DNA of 64,000 bases. It comes from AWTP1-13 sp963832445. Its GTDB lineage: Bacteria; Pseudomonadota; Alphaproteobacteria; Rhizobiales; Hyphomicrobiaceae. The notes beneath the pieces are model-generated. The model did not search any database. It was not told the origin of the DNA and worked only from the letters and a program-made list of their open reading frames with translations. Position numbers and translations under genes: made by a program. Location: the NCBI GenBank assembly GCA_963832445.1, contig CAWHUM010000024.1:1-64000 (forward strand). The letters run 5' to 3'. Positions 17,951-27,973 of this stretch are shown here, piece after piece. Each line of letters opens with the position of its first letter. Position 1 is the first letter of the stretch.

Positions 17951-18700
17951 ATGCGGACCAGGGGCCGCGCCAAGTCCGAGTTCCAAGGCACGGTACTGAT
18001 CGCCGACGATCATGAGGTTTTGCGCGTGGGATTGATGGAGCTTCTCCGCCGCGACCTGAACGTGACGAGATTTGTCGAGGCCGAGTGCTTTGCGGAGGCC
18101 ATCCAGCAGCTGCAGAGGGAGGACGTGACGCTCGCGATCGTCGACCTGATGCCCGATATGATGGGTCCCAAGAGCATTGCACGCATGCGGCGCCTGCGTC
18201 CGCAAGCTCTATTTGTCGTGCTGAGCGCCTCCGAAAGCAGGGAGGACATTCTGCAAGCGCTTGCTGCGGGGGCGCACGGCTACATCGTCAAAAACCAACA
18301 TACGGATCAACTGATCGACAAGCTCCGCCATATCCTGTCCGGCGAAATCTATGTGCCACCAATTCTAGCCGAGCTCTCACCCGAACCGGTCGACAGCGCT
18401 GTGGCACCACATGTTGGGGACCAGCCCGCCCGCAAAGCGTTGTCCACCCGCCAGCTACAGGTTCTCAAGGGCCTCGTTGAAGGCAGGTCGAACAAAGAGA
18501 TCGCGCAGGCACTCGATGTTGCTGAAGGTACGGCGAAAATGCATCTCGCGGCCTTGTTCAGGGTGCTGGGCGCTTCCAATCGCGCCCATGCTGCAGCATT
18601 GGGCAAGCAGTTGATCGCCGACGACCAGGCTCAGCGAGAAGGTGCAGGTAGGGGTAACGCTATGGCCAGAAGCCGGCCGCCTGCTGGCGAAGACGAATAA
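17951..18700 (+). CDS. NarL/LuxR-type response regulator
   Basis: The product is 249 residues. The start at 17951 follows AAGGAATTCCCAACCC; an in-frame start at 17837 adds unrelated residues. The receiver domain has ADDHE at 18-22 and phospho-acceptor Asp65 (AIVDLMPDMMG), with SAS and K in the usual places. The C-terminal LuxR HTH is at about 170-225 (LSTRQLQVLKGLVEGRSNKE). A ~25-residue tail follows. The 3' end overlaps that of the kinase gene on the opposite strand by 70 bases. The two probably form a pair. Confidence 0.88.
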   Translation: MRTRGRAKSEFQGTVLIADDHEVLRVGLMELLRRDLNVTRFVEAECFAEAIQQLQREDVTLAIVDLMPDMMGPKSIARMRRLRPQALFVVLSASESREDILQALAAGAHGYIVKNQHTDQLIDKLRHILSGEIYVPPILAELSPEPVDSAVAPHVGDQPARKALSTRQLQVLKGLVEGRSNKEIAQALDVAEGTAKMHLAALFRVLGASNRAHAAALGKQLIADDQAQREGAGRGNAMARSRPPAGEDE

Positions 18701-19332
18701 CTCAGACCATGGCCAAGTCGACGGCACAGCGGCTCCAGCAGCGCAAGGCCGAGCCCCAGCTCGCTGGCAATCGAGCCATCTGCGCGGGATGACAGCTCGA
18801 CAAATGCGCTCCTCCGCGTTGCGGCGTCCAGCGAAGGACCGCTGAAGCGAACCTCGAGACTAACTTGGTTGTCGCGGCGGCGGCAGCACGCGTGGACCTC
18901 GCCGTGTCCGAACTTGATCCCGTTGATTAGGAGGCTTCTGGTGGCGATAGCCAGCAGCTTTGGGTTGGTTCGGACCAGGCCTCTCATATTGCGGAACCGA
19001 AGCGGAATGCCTCGCTGGGCTGCGATCTTCTCCGTCTCTTTGATGGTTGGCGCCAGCACATCGGCAAGCTCGCACGTGCGCAAGCGCACGATCTGCAGGC
19101 CTGCCTCGAGACGCGACAGTAGGGTAAGCACCTCGAGCATGCCGTAGAGCGACTCCAGGGCCGTGCCGATGCGGCGAGCATTGCGCGCCAGTTCGGCGGG
19201 TCCTGACGAACCATCGAGCATTCTCGTGAGAAGCAGAGCGGCCTGAACGGGTTGCCGCAGATCGTGCGCCGCTTGCGCCCAGAGGTGGGCGATTGATGGG
19301 TTCTGGCCAGGCGTGTCGGCCTTCCCTTTCAC
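18631..19332 (-). CDS. Histidine kinase core without sensor domain
   Basis: The product is 233 residues from a GTG at 19332 with a weak RBS. The H-box is AAHDLRQPVQA (His23). The N-box is degenerate (LLINGIKFGHG) and a glycine-rich region is SELGLGLALLEPLCRRLGHG. There is no transmembrane or sensory region, so it is cytosolic and perhaps takes its signal from a partner. Similar H-boxes (HDLRQPxQ) occur in hybrid kinases that pair with LuxR-type regulators, fitting the convergent neighbour. Confidence 0.8.
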   Translation of the reverse strand: MKGKADTPGQNPSIAHLWAQAAHDLRQPVQAALLLTRMLDGSSGPAELARNARRIGTALESLYGMLEVLTLLSRLEAGLQIVRLRTCELADVLAPTIKETEKIAAQRGIPLRFRNMRGLVRTNPKLLAIATRSLLINGIKFGHGEVHACCRRRDNQVSLEVRFSGPSLDAATRRSAFVELSSRADGSIASELGLGLALLEPLCRRLGHGLSYSSSPAGGRLLAIALPLPAPSR

Positions 19333-19763
19333 AACGATCTGCCCGCTTCACAATCGCGCCCCCCTCATGGGGGACCGCAAACGTCTCCTGCCTTCTGCCC
19401 GGCCGGCCTAGCCACTCGACGCTGTCCTTTCCGCCAGATGTACAAGGATGAATGCTCATCCTAATGTCACGTCAAGCCTTGAATACTGCCAACATGTCGG
19501 ATCGGCAGCTGAAACTTCAAAGGCTACCACTGGTGTGGGCCAGAACTGGCAAGGCCAGAGCCCGGTGACAAGCGGGGGTCGCCGGGCTTCCTTTTTAGAG
19601 GCGCAGCATGTGCCCAAATTCGGGCGCAAACATGCTTAACCCGCAGCTTCCCTGCCAAAACATACCGTGACTTCGTTCGAGCGCGACCCGGCGAAGAGGG
19701 CTATGTTCTGCTAGCGCGCCGGCAATTGGTCACGGCCGGCGGCCCCCGCGAGCCAGGTTCGCC
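19333..19763. other. Intergenic region with an inverted repeat and an orphan terminator
   Basis: There is no supported protein gene. It contains AGGATGA-N4-TCATCCT at 19445-19462 and a Rho-independent terminator at 19559-19596 on the plus strand. The only plus-strand gene upstream ends at 18700. Confidence 0.45.
19559..19596 (+). terminator. Rho-independent terminator with no upstream gene
   Basis: AGCCCGGTGAC and GTCGCCGGGCT pair with one G-T wobble, followed by TCCTTTTT. It points on the plus strand, while the nearest upstream gene is on the minus strand. A short non-coding RNA could end here. Confidence 0.6.
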
Positions 19764-21407
19764 ATGTCATCGCATCTCTCTCAGTTCGAACGGCACCAGC
19801 TAGAGGTGATCGCGCGGGTCACTCCCCACGCGATGGGCGGTCATGTCCTGAACACCACAATCTTGGCCGTCGCGCTGGCGGGCTCGGTCCCGACAGGGCA
19901 ACTGATCGTGTGGTGTTCTTACTCCTACGCAATCGCCTTGGTCGTCCTTTACCGTCACATAGCAAACCGTGGGCGGGTCCCGCGCAGCTTTCGGCATGCT
20001 GCAAACAGGGCAACGATCTATGCCGTCTTCCTCGCATTGCCGTGGAGCAGCATGGCCGTCCTGCACCTGGGAGGATTGGCGCACGGCGAAGAGCTGATCC
20101 TGGTCGCTCTCGGGGTCGGCATGGCTGCCAGCGGCACGATCCTGCTTTCGGCTGTGCCTGCCGCGGCCTACGCCTACATGTCAGGGATCTTGATCCCAAG
20201 CGCGGTGAAATGCCTGGCCGCCTTCGACCAGAAGGGCTACCTGCTCCTGGGATTGCTGGCTGTGAGCTACTGGTGGTTCCTGGCCGCCCTCATTGCCAAG
20301 ATCACGCGCGAAATCAGGGAGCGCAAGCAAACCGATATTGCGCTCAATGAAAGTGAGACGCGCCTGCAGGAGGCGCTCGTGGCGGGTCATGTGGTGGCCT
20401 TCACATGGGATCCCCGCGCGGGCCTCTCACAACGCAGCGAAAACGCGCCGCAGATCCTCGGCCTGGAGTCGCGGGCCGGAGCCGATCGGCAGAGCGGTGA
20501 ATTTCTCGCACGGGTGCATCCCGATGACCGCCTGAGCTTTTCCGCACAGATCAAAGGGCTCCGCCCGGAGAACTCTTCGTATTCGGCCTCCTTTCGCTTC
20601 ATCCGGCCGGACGGCCAGGAGGTGTGGCTCGAGGAAACGGGCAACGCGGAGTTCGACGCGAGCGGCCGCTTCTTGCATCTGAGGGGATTGACCCGGGACA
20701 TCACGGACCACAAGCAAGCGGAGGAGCGCCAGCGCCTGCTCGTGCGCGAGCTCGACCACCGCGTAAAGAATGTGCTCGCGTCCGTTGCCGCCGTTGCGCA
20801 GCGCGCGCGCGAGAGCAGCGGCTCGATGGACGACTTTCTCAAGGCGTTCGACGGCCGCATTCAATCGATGGCCAATGCTCACGCCATGCTCAGCCGTAGC
20901 CACTGGCAGGGTGTGGGCCTTGCCGACCTCGTTCGCAATGAGCTTGCCCCTTATGTGGGAGAGACCAGCGCAAGCGTAGAAGGCCCCGATGTGCTGTTGA
21001 CTGCCGAGGCGACCCAGGCAATGGCGATCGTGCTGCACGAACTGGTCACCAATGCGTCGAAGTATGGTGCGCTGGCGACACCGCACGGCCGCATTTCGGT
21101 GCGCTGGGAATGGCAACAGGACGGCCCGATGCCGAGCCGGCTGTTGCTGGAATGGATCGAGGAGACACGCGGCCCCGCGGTCGCCGCTCCAAGCCAGGTC
21201 GGCTACGGCGTCCGGGCCATCCGCAGCCTCATTCCTTACGAGCTTGGGGGCACGGTCGACCTTGTCTTCGACGCGAGCGGCGTGCGCTGCAGGATGGAAT
21301 TGCCATCCAAGAAGATCAAGGGCGGCGCGCCACCGGTCGACCTCCTCAGGGTGGCGGCTCCAAATTCATCGCCCGGTGCAAGGCAGCCGATAGCGCTTCC
21401 GGTGTGA
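19764..21407 (+). CDS. HWE-family sensor histidine kinase with membrane domain and PAS
   Basis: The product is 547 residues. About six apolar helices occupy the first ~190 residues, then a PAS/PAC region (~200-315). The kinase has the HWE-type H-box ELDHRVKNVLASVAAVAQ (His332), the N-box HELVTNASKYGALATPHGR and WEW. HWE kinases are typical of Alphaproteobacteria and often feed the general stress response or light/redox pathways. The 3' end overlaps the single-domain response regulator on the opposite strand by 62 bases, its likely partner. Confidence 0.88.
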   Translation: MSSHLSQFERHQLEVIARVTPHAMGGHVLNTTILAVALAGSVPTGQLIVWCSYSYAIALVVLYRHIANRGRVPRSFRHAANRATIYAVFLALPWSSMAVLHLGGLAHGEELILVALGVGMAASGTILLSAVPAAAYAYMSGILIPSAVKCLAAFDQKGYLLLGLLAVSYWWFLAALIAKITREIRERKQTDIALNESETRLQEALVAGHVVAFTWDPRAGLSQRSENAPQILGLESRAGADRQSGEFLARVHPDDRLSFSAQIKGLRPENSSYSASFRFIRPDGQEVWLEETGNAEFDASGRFLHLRGLTRDITDHKQAEERQRLLVRELDHRVKNVLASVAAVAQRARESSGSMDDFLKAFDGRIQSMANAHAMLSRSHWQGVGLADLVRNELAPYVGETSASVEGPDVLLTAEATQAMAIVLHELVTNASKYGALATPHGRISVRWEWQQDGPMPSRLLLEWIEETRGPAVAAPSQVGYGVRAIRSLIPYELGGTVDLVFDASGVRCRMELPSKKIKGGAPPVDLLRVAAPNSSPGARQPIALPV

Positions 21408-21750
21408 ACGGCTTGCGTAGGATGGCCGCGAACTTGGCCAACGATTTGGGAAGGTGCTCGTAGCCCGACATCACAATGAGCCGGGTACTCCGGCCGTGCA
21501 GCCAATCCAGCAAGCCATAGGCCATCTCGCCGTTGAGATTGACATCCACGACGGCCAGCTCGGGGTTGTGCTCGGCCGCCAAGCGCTGCGCCTCTGCCGT
21601 CGTGGCGACGGGCCCCACAACGACCATTCCCATCTTTTCGAGCGAAAGCTGCAGCGCGTCGGCGACCTGCCAGCCATCCTCGACGAGGAGCACGCGCACG
21701 CCCCGCAGGCTCGGCGATCCGTCGCTTGAGGGGGTCCTGCCTTGGGTCAA
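21346..21750 (-). CDS. Single-domain response regulator
   Basis: The product is 134 residues, receiver domain only. The acidic pair is Glu24-Asp25 (LLVEDGW), the phospho-acceptor is Asp69 (AVVDVNLNGE), the Thr/Ser position is MSGYE and the Lys is in LRKPF. With no output domain it probably acts by protein contact or as a phosphate sink. It is convergent with the HWE kinase and overlaps it by 62 bases. Confidence 0.88.
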   Translation of the reverse strand: MTQGRTPSSDGSPSLRGVRVLLVEDGWQVADALQLSLEKMGMVVVGPVATTAEAQRLAAEHNPELAVVDVNLNGEMAYGLLDWLHGRSTRLIVMSGYEHLPKSLAKFAAILRKPFTPEALSAALHRAMNLEPPP

Positions 21751-21896
21751 AGGAGAAATTCCGTGAGAGCCTGCCCCTACCGGCCGCGCCGTGTAGTCGT
21801 CTCTCCTGCGCCGTCGCAGTCTACGCCAGGGTGGCGCCCCTCGGCACCCAATTTGCTATCGGCCGACCCGACAATACTGTTACGAGCGCCAGCCGT

Positions 21897-22862
21897 TCAG
21901 CGGTTGAGCCAGCGCTTGGCGAAGCCCAGCAGGCCCTGCGGCAGGACAATCACCATGATTATGAAGATCACGCCAACCGGAACAAGATAGGGGAACTGGT
22001 CTCCGAACAGGCGCGAGAACACTTCGCGCAACGTAAGAAAGAAACCGGCGCCCACGATCGGCCCCACCAAGGTGCCGATGCCGCCCATGACGTTGAAGAT
22101 GACCGCCTCGCCGGAAATGAGGAAGTAGACGAAGTCGGGCGCGGCAAATCTGTTCTGGATCGCGTAGAGGACGCCGGCGAGGCCCGCGAACAGTCCCGAG
22201 AGCATCACCGCCACCATCTTGTAGCGCTCGACCGGATAGCCGATGGCGCGCGTACGCGCCTCGTTCTCGCGGATCGACTGCAGCACCATGCCGAACGGCG
22301 ACTGGGTGATGCGGCGCAGGATCAGATACGAAGCCGTGACCGTCGCAAGCACGAACCAGTGCAACGTCGTGGAGGTGAACGGCACCGTCCACACGCCGGG
22401 GATGCCGAACGCAGGACGCGAGAAGGTGAGCCCGTTCTCACCCCCGGTGACCTCGGTCCAGGTGAAGATGATGACATAGAAGATCTGCGAGAAAATCAAC
22501 GTGGTGATGGCAAAATAGATGTCCCGCAGGCGCGTCGAGAAATACGCCATGAACAGCCCAACCGCCGCCGAGAAGACGAGACCGTAAAGGAGGGCGAGCC
22601 ACAGGTTGGGCGGCCGCAACGTGAGCAGGGCTGCAGCGGCGCCGTACATGCCGAGGCCGAAGAAGGCCGAGTGGCCGAACGACACCATCCCCGCATAACC
22701 GATCAGCAGATCGGAGGACATGGCGAGGAGGCCCCAGATCAGGATCTCGGTCAGGAAGCGGCGCCAGAACTCCGGCAGCACCAGCGGTGCCACGATCAGC
22801 AGCGCGATGATGACGGTGAAGCCCGTCCAGTAGAAGGCGGCGTGGCGCTTCTGGCTTGTCAT
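21897..22862 (-). CDS. livM: Branched-chain amino acid-type ABC permease LivM
   Basis: This 321-residue inner-membrane protein has about ten helices and the BPD_transp_2 signatures GYAGMVSFGHSAFFGLGMY and RENEARTRAIGYPV. It forms the channel with LivH. Its ATG overlaps the livH stop by four bases. Substrates of this family include branched amino acids, urea, amides and aromatic acids. Confidence 0.92.
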   Translation of the reverse strand: MTSQKRHAAFYWTGFTVIIALLIVAPLVLPEFWRRFLTEILIWGLLAMSSDLLIGYAGMVSFGHSAFFGLGMYGAAAALLTLRPPNLWLALLYGLVFSAAVGLFMAYFSTRLRDIYFAITTLIFSQIFYVIIFTWTEVTGGENGLTFSRPAFGIPGVWTVPFTSTTLHWFVLATVTASYLILRRITQSPFGMVLQSIRENEARTRAIGYPVERYKMVAVMLSGLFAGLAGVLYAIQNRFAAPDFVYFLISGEAVIFNVMGGIGTLVGPIVGAGFFLTLREVFSRLFGDQFPYLVPVGVIFIIMVIVLPQGLLGFAKRWLNR

Positions 22863-23761
22863 TTGGGGGTCGGAACGAAGAGGCCCGTGGGCCGGAACAG
22901 GAGGGTGAGGACCAGGACGACGGAGGAGACGATAACGGACTGGGCCGGGCTCACCCAGATCGAGGCGTAGGCCTCTAGCAGGCTGATGAAGATGGCGGCG
23001 GCGATGGAGCCGCCGAGATTGCCCATGCCGCCGACCACCACGACGATGAAGGCCTTGAGCACCCAATCGAGACCCATGATGTGGCTGACGCCGACCAGGG
23101 GACCGAACAGCACGCCGCTGGCGGCAGCCATCCCGGCGCCGATGGCGAAGACCACGGTGTGCACCCATGGCACGGGAATGCCCATGGCCTGCGCCATTAC
23201 GCGGTCCTGGGTGGTGGCGCGGATCCAGATCCCGTAGCGCCCATACTTCAGGAATAGATACAGGCCGCCGATGATGGCGGCCGAGAGCGCGGCGATCAGG
23301 ATGCGGTACCAGGGATACTGCAGGTAGAAGAGCGTGAACTGGCCGGTGAACGGCTCTTGAATCTTGCGCGCCACCGGGCCGAACTGCCACAGCGCATAGT
23401 TCTGCAGCACCAGCGACAGGCCGAAGGTCGCAAGGATGGTGTTGAGCGGATCACGGCCGAGCAAAGGGCGCAGCGTCGTGATCTGCAAGCCGGCGCCTAT
23501 GAGCGCGACAATGAGGCTGGCGAGGACGAGCGCGAGCCAGAAGCTCCCGGTCGTGGTCAGCACGATCACACCTATGTACGCTCCCAGCATGAACAACTCA
23601 CCGTGGGCGAAATTCACGACATCCATGATGCCGAAGATCAGGGTTAGGCCGGAGGCCACCAGGGCCAGGATCATGCCGGTGACGATGCCGTTCACCGTCT
23701 GGATGATGATCAGGTCGCGGTTGCTGGCGAGGCCATCCCACAGGTACCAGAAAGTATCCAC
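22859..23761 (-). CDS. livH: Branched-chain amino acid-type ABC permease LivH
   Basis: The product is 300 residues with eight or nine helices. It has GLTLIFGIMDVVNFAHGELF near the N-terminus and GMGNLGGSIAAA near the C-terminus, both LivH hallmarks. It is the partner of LivM. Its start follows the livF stop by three bases in the order binding protein - livG - livF - livH - livM. Confidence 0.92.
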   Translation of the reverse strand: MDTFWYLWDGLASNRDLIIIQTVNGIVTGMILALVASGLTLIFGIMDVVNFAHGELFMLGAYIGVIVLTTTGSFWLALVLASLIVALIGAGLQITTLRPLLGRDPLNTILATFGLSLVLQNYALWQFGPVARKIQEPFTGQFTLFYLQYPWYRILIAALSAAIIGGLYLFLKYGRYGIWIRATTQDRVMAQAMGIPVPWVHTVVFAIGAGMAAASGVLFGPLVGVSHIMGLDWVLKAFIVVVVGGMGNLGGSIAAAIFISLLEAYASIWVSPAQSVIVSSVVLVLTLLFRPTGLFVPTPK

Positions 23762-23764
23762 GCC

Positions 23765-24498
<734 letters not shown>

Positions 24499-24502
<4 letters not shown>

Positions 24503-25297
24503 GTCTTGAGATAGACCTCCTGCACCCTCGGGTTCTGCTGGATCTCGGTGGGCGTGCCCTCGGCCAAGACCTCGCCGTAGTGGAGCACCGTGATGCGGTG
24601 GGCAAGTTCCATCACCACTTGCATGTCGTGCTCCACGACCAGGATCGTGAGAATCCTTGGCGATGCGGCGCACAAGCTCCATCGTGTCATGGGTCTCGGC
24701 CGCGCTCATGCCGGCCGTGGGCTCGTCGAGGCAAAGCAGCTGCGGCTCGGTTGCGAGCGCGATGCCGATTTCGAGGTTGCGCTGCTCGCCGTGTGAGAGG
24801 TTTGCCGCCAACTCGTCGGCTTTGGCGAGGAGGCCCACCGACTGCAGGACAGCTTCGGCCTTGTCGACGAGGTCGCGCAACTCGCGGTGGTGGGAGAGCA
24901 TGTTCCAGCCGTGCCGGCGCGACTGCGCGGCGATGCGCACGTTCTCCAGCGTCGTGGCGTTGGGGAGGATGTTGGTGATCTGGTAGGAGCGGGCGATGCC
25001 TTGCTGCGATATGCGGTTGGGCGGCAGGCCGGCGATGTCGCGGCCGTTGAACAGAATGCGCCCCGAGGTGGGGCGCAGCACGCCCGTCAGGCAGTTGAAG
25101 AAGGTGCTCTTGCCCGCGCCGTTCGGGCCGATGATGGCGCGGATCTCCTCGCGCTTGACCTCGAAGTTGACGTTATTGAGCGCGGCCAGACCACCGAAGC
25201 GGATGGTCAGGCCCTCGGTGCGAAGCAACGTAGGTGCGGCGTCCCCCCGGCCGGATCCGGCCGGGGGGCGCACCTCGAGGGAAGCGTCGGTGGTCAC
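24499..25297 (-). pseudogene. livG: ABC transporter ATP-binding protein LivG, frameshifted near the C-terminus
   Basis: Walker A (GPNGAGKST), signature (LSHGEQRNLEIG) and Walker B (LLCLDEPTAGM) are in one frame. After RRIAKD the homologous sequence continues in the next frame as LTILVVEHDMQVVMELAHRI, ending EVYLKT at 24499. Deleting one base near 24652 gives a normal 265-residue LivG. If the shift is real, the H-loop histidine (EHD) is lost and the importer would be impaired. The rest of the operon is intact, so a sequence error is plausible. Confidence 0.85.
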
Positions 25298-25302
25298 TTA
25301 AC

Positions 25303-26607
25303 TTAGGCGAACGTGCACGCCGGCGGAAATAGCGTCTGCTCTTTGGGGATCACTGTGACGATCTTGTGCTTTCCGCCCTTGATCTCGAAGATGAACTCGC
25401 GCACGAAGGCCTGGTGATCCTCCCGGCGCAGCACCTTGTCGCCCTGCGGGAAGTCGTCGCCCTCTGGCATCTCCAGCCCTTCGAGGGCCGCGATCAGCTT
25501 CATGGTGTCGGCTCGACCGGCAAAGCCGGACTTCTGGATGCCGAGCTTGAGCGCGTTGATGGCCTCGAAGTTCGACTGCACGTAGCGGTCGGGCAGCGGA
25601 CCAGAGGGGTCGACCTGCTTCAAGCGCGCTAGGGCCTCGTCGAAGAACTTCTTGTGCGAGGGCGTGTCGAGCGGCGCATCCAGGACAGGGATGTAGCGGT
25701 TGATGCCGACGAAGCCCTCGATCTTGTTGCCGAGGGCCGGAAGATTGGTGGACTCGGCTATGGCGCCGTCGCCCGCCCACTTGTACTTCTTGGTGAGGCC
25801 CAGATCATAGGCCTGGTTGCCGATGGTCACGCCGTCACGGCCGAAGAAGATTCCAAACAGGCCGTCGAAGTCGCCGGAGATCTTGGAAAGGAACGGCGTC
25901 ATGTCGGCGGTGCCGAGCGGAATACCGGTGGTGCCCACCACCTCGCCGCCGGCCTTCTTGATCTGTTCGGCATAGGCGTCGCGGGTCGACTGGCCCCAGG
26001 AGTAGTCCGCGTAGGCAATGTGCCACTTCTTGCCCATCTTGCCGACGAGGTGCGGAGCAAAGGCGACCGCCTGGGCGGGCGCGTAGTCGAACGGGCGGAA
26101 GGTGTACTTGTTGCACTTGCTTCCGGTGATGGTGGTGTCGAGGCACACGCTGATCATGTTGACGATCTTGTACTCCTCCCACACCGGCATGCAGGCGAGG
26201 CACACGTTGGAGAGGAAGCCGCCCACCTGCACGTCGATGTTGTCCTCGACCGCCAGCTTCTCGGCCTTGCGCCGCCCCACGTCGGGCTTGGACTCGTAGT
26301 CCGCCACGATCAGCTCGATGGGACGGCCGTTGATGCCGCCCGAGCCGTTGATGCGGTCGACGGCCATCTGTACACCGACCAGCGCCGTCTTGCCGCCGGC
26401 AGCGGCCGCGCCCGAGAGGGGCTGCAGGGTACCGATCTTGTAAGGCTTGGCCTGGCCGAACGCCTCGCGCCAGGGCGCCGGCAGCAGCATGGTGGCACCG
26501 AGCGCCCCTGCCGTCGCCGAGGTGTAGCCGATGAAGCGGCGCCGCGTGAGCTTGCCGCTGTACCAGAAATCCTTCGCCCAACCCTCTTCTTTCCAATCGT
26601 CAGCCAT
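25303..26607 (-). CDS. Branched-chain amino acid-type ABC substrate-binding protein with Tat signal
   Basis: The product is 434 residues. It has a twin-arginine leader (LTRRRFIGYTSATAGALGAT) rather than a Sec signal, then a Peripla_BP_6 domain starting YKIGTLQPLSGAAAAGGKTA with two lobes. It is the first gene of the operon, five bases before livG. The family binds amino acids, amides, urea or aromatic acids; the neighbourhood favours a catabolic substrate. Confidence 0.88.
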   Translation of the reverse strand: MADDWKEEGWAKDFWYSGKLTRRRFIGYTSATAGALGATMLLPAPWREAFGQAKPYKIGTLQPLSGAAAAGGKTALVGVQMAVDRINGSGGINGRPIELIVADYESKPDVGRRKAEKLAVEDNIDVQVGGFLSNVCLACMPVWEEYKIVNMISVCLDTTITGSKCNKYTFRPFDYAPAQAVAFAPHLVGKMGKKWHIAYADYSWGQSTRDAYAEQIKKAGGEVVGTTGIPLGTADMTPFLSKISGDFDGLFGIFFGRDGVTIGNQAYDLGLTKKYKWAGDGAIAESTNLPALGNKIEGFVGINRYIPVLDAPLDTPSHKKFFDEALARLKQVDPSGPLPDRYVQSNFEAINALKLGIQKSGFAGRADTMKLIAALEGLEMPEGDDFPQGDKVLRREDHQAFVREFIFEIKGGKHKIVTVIPKEQTLFPPACTFA

Positions 26608-26850
26608 CGTCAGAGCCTCCCTTGATATTGTCTAGGTTGTCGCCGCAGACGACGGCGCCCCGTATAACAATAGCCCACATTTGCTTGGATCAACAAGGCA
26701 CAAGCGACCCACTGCCAAGTATCCGGCAAGGAACATCCGTGCGGCGTCCGCGGGCGGAGCATTGGTTGCAGGAAATGCAGCCCGGGGCGGACGTCATCGA
26801 CATCAATGCGCTATAGTGCGCCCACGCGAAGCCTGCGCTCGAGGTGAACC

Positions 26851-27807
26851 ATGCCACGGAACAAGACCTATCTTCCTCAAGGTGTCATTCCCGCGGTGCT
26901 GCTGCCGTTCGATACCAACTTGGAGATCGACGAGGCCGCCTTCCGCAAGCATCTGCGCGACGTGGTGGCGACAGAAGGCATCTCCGCCATCACCATCAAC
27001 GCGCATTCCACCGAGGTGGCATCCTGCACATTTGATGAGCAACGCCGCGTGCTCGACATCTCGCTATCCGAGGTCGGCGAGCGGTTGCCGCTGATCAACG
27101 GCGTGTGGGCCGACGGCAGCCTCGAGGCCTCGCGCATCGCTCGCATGGCAGCGCAAGCCGGCGCCTCGGCGCTGTTGGTGTTCCCGCCGGCGCCCTTCAC
27201 GCTTGGGCAAACGCCGGCCATGGTGCTTGCCCATTTCAAGCGCATCGCGGACGCCACCGACCTACCGCTGATCGCCTTCCAGTTCCCGCTGAGCACAGGT
27301 CAGGGCTATCCCAAGGACACGCTGCTTCAACTCTGCGCGGAAGTGCCGACCGTCCGCGCCATCAAGGACTGGATCGGCAACGTGCCGCACCATGAATGGC
27401 ATGTGCGCACCTTGCAGAGCCTGCCACGGCCCGTGAACGTGCTTACCACCCACAGCGCCTGGCTGTTCTCCTCCCTGGTACTGGGCTGTAACGGATTGCT
27501 CTCCGGCAGCGGGAGCGTGATCCCAGACATGCAGAGCGCGCTGTTCAGGGCCGTGCAGAGGAACGACCTTGCCGAGGCGCGCCGCCTCAACGACCGCATC
27601 GAGCCGCTGATGCGCGTGTTCTATGCCGACCCGTTCGTCGACATGCACAATCGCATGAAGGAGGCGCTGGTTCTGCTCGGCCGGCTGCCGCGCGCCCATG
27701 TGCGCCCGCCGCTGGTGAAGATCGAGAGCGCGGAGATCGGGTGCATACGCAATGCCCTGATCGAAGCCGGATTGCTCGACGCGAAGGCCGGACGGCACGC
27801 GGCTTGA
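26851..27807 (+). CDS. Dihydrodipicolinate synthase (DapA) family aldolase/lyase
   Basis: The product is 318 residues with a TIM-barrel DHDPS fold. The Schiff-base lysine is in VRAIKDWIG. The usual catalytic Tyr motif (YNxP) is replaced by FQFP in LPLIAFQFPLSTG, and the TTGE loop is AHSTE. It is therefore unlikely to be true DapA and is more likely a pyruvate- or 2-oxoacid-dependent lyase or hydratase of a catabolic pathway. It is divergent from the liv operon. Confidence 0.8.
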   Translation: MPRNKTYLPQGVIPAVLLPFDTNLEIDEAAFRKHLRDVVATEGISAITINAHSTEVASCTFDEQRRVLDISLSEVGERLPLINGVWADGSLEASRIARMAAQAGASALLVFPPAPFTLGQTPAMVLAHFKRIADATDLPLIAFQFPLSTGQGYPKDTLLQLCAEVPTVRAIKDWIGNVPHHEWHVRTLQSLPRPVNVLTTHSAWLFSSLVLGCNGLLSGSGSVIPDMQSALFRAVQRNDLAEARRLNDRIEPLMRVFYADPFVDMHNRMKEALVLLGRLPRAHVRPPLVKIESAEIGCIRNALIEAGLLDAKAGRHAA

Positions 27808-27973
27808 GGCTTCCACCTGCCGTCCCGGCTCGCCGCCGACGGAATCGCTGCATCGCGGGAGTCGACAGCCCAGTACCTCCTGCTGACCCATGCTGGGCAG
27901 CAGAAGATACTCAGATGCCGCTGACGCTTAGCCTTTTTCTGCGCCCTGGATCTGGTTGGTAAGGCTCAGGCGC

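Noticed and set aside
21726..22970. Plus-strand frame of 414 codons
   Set aside because: It is antisense to livM and lacks recognisable domains; composition is typical of a shadow.
26612..26640. A fifth MarR site before the liv operon (CTTGATATTGTC)
   Set aside because: Only one half-site fits and the palindrome is lost, so I cannot claim that the liv operon is in the regulon.
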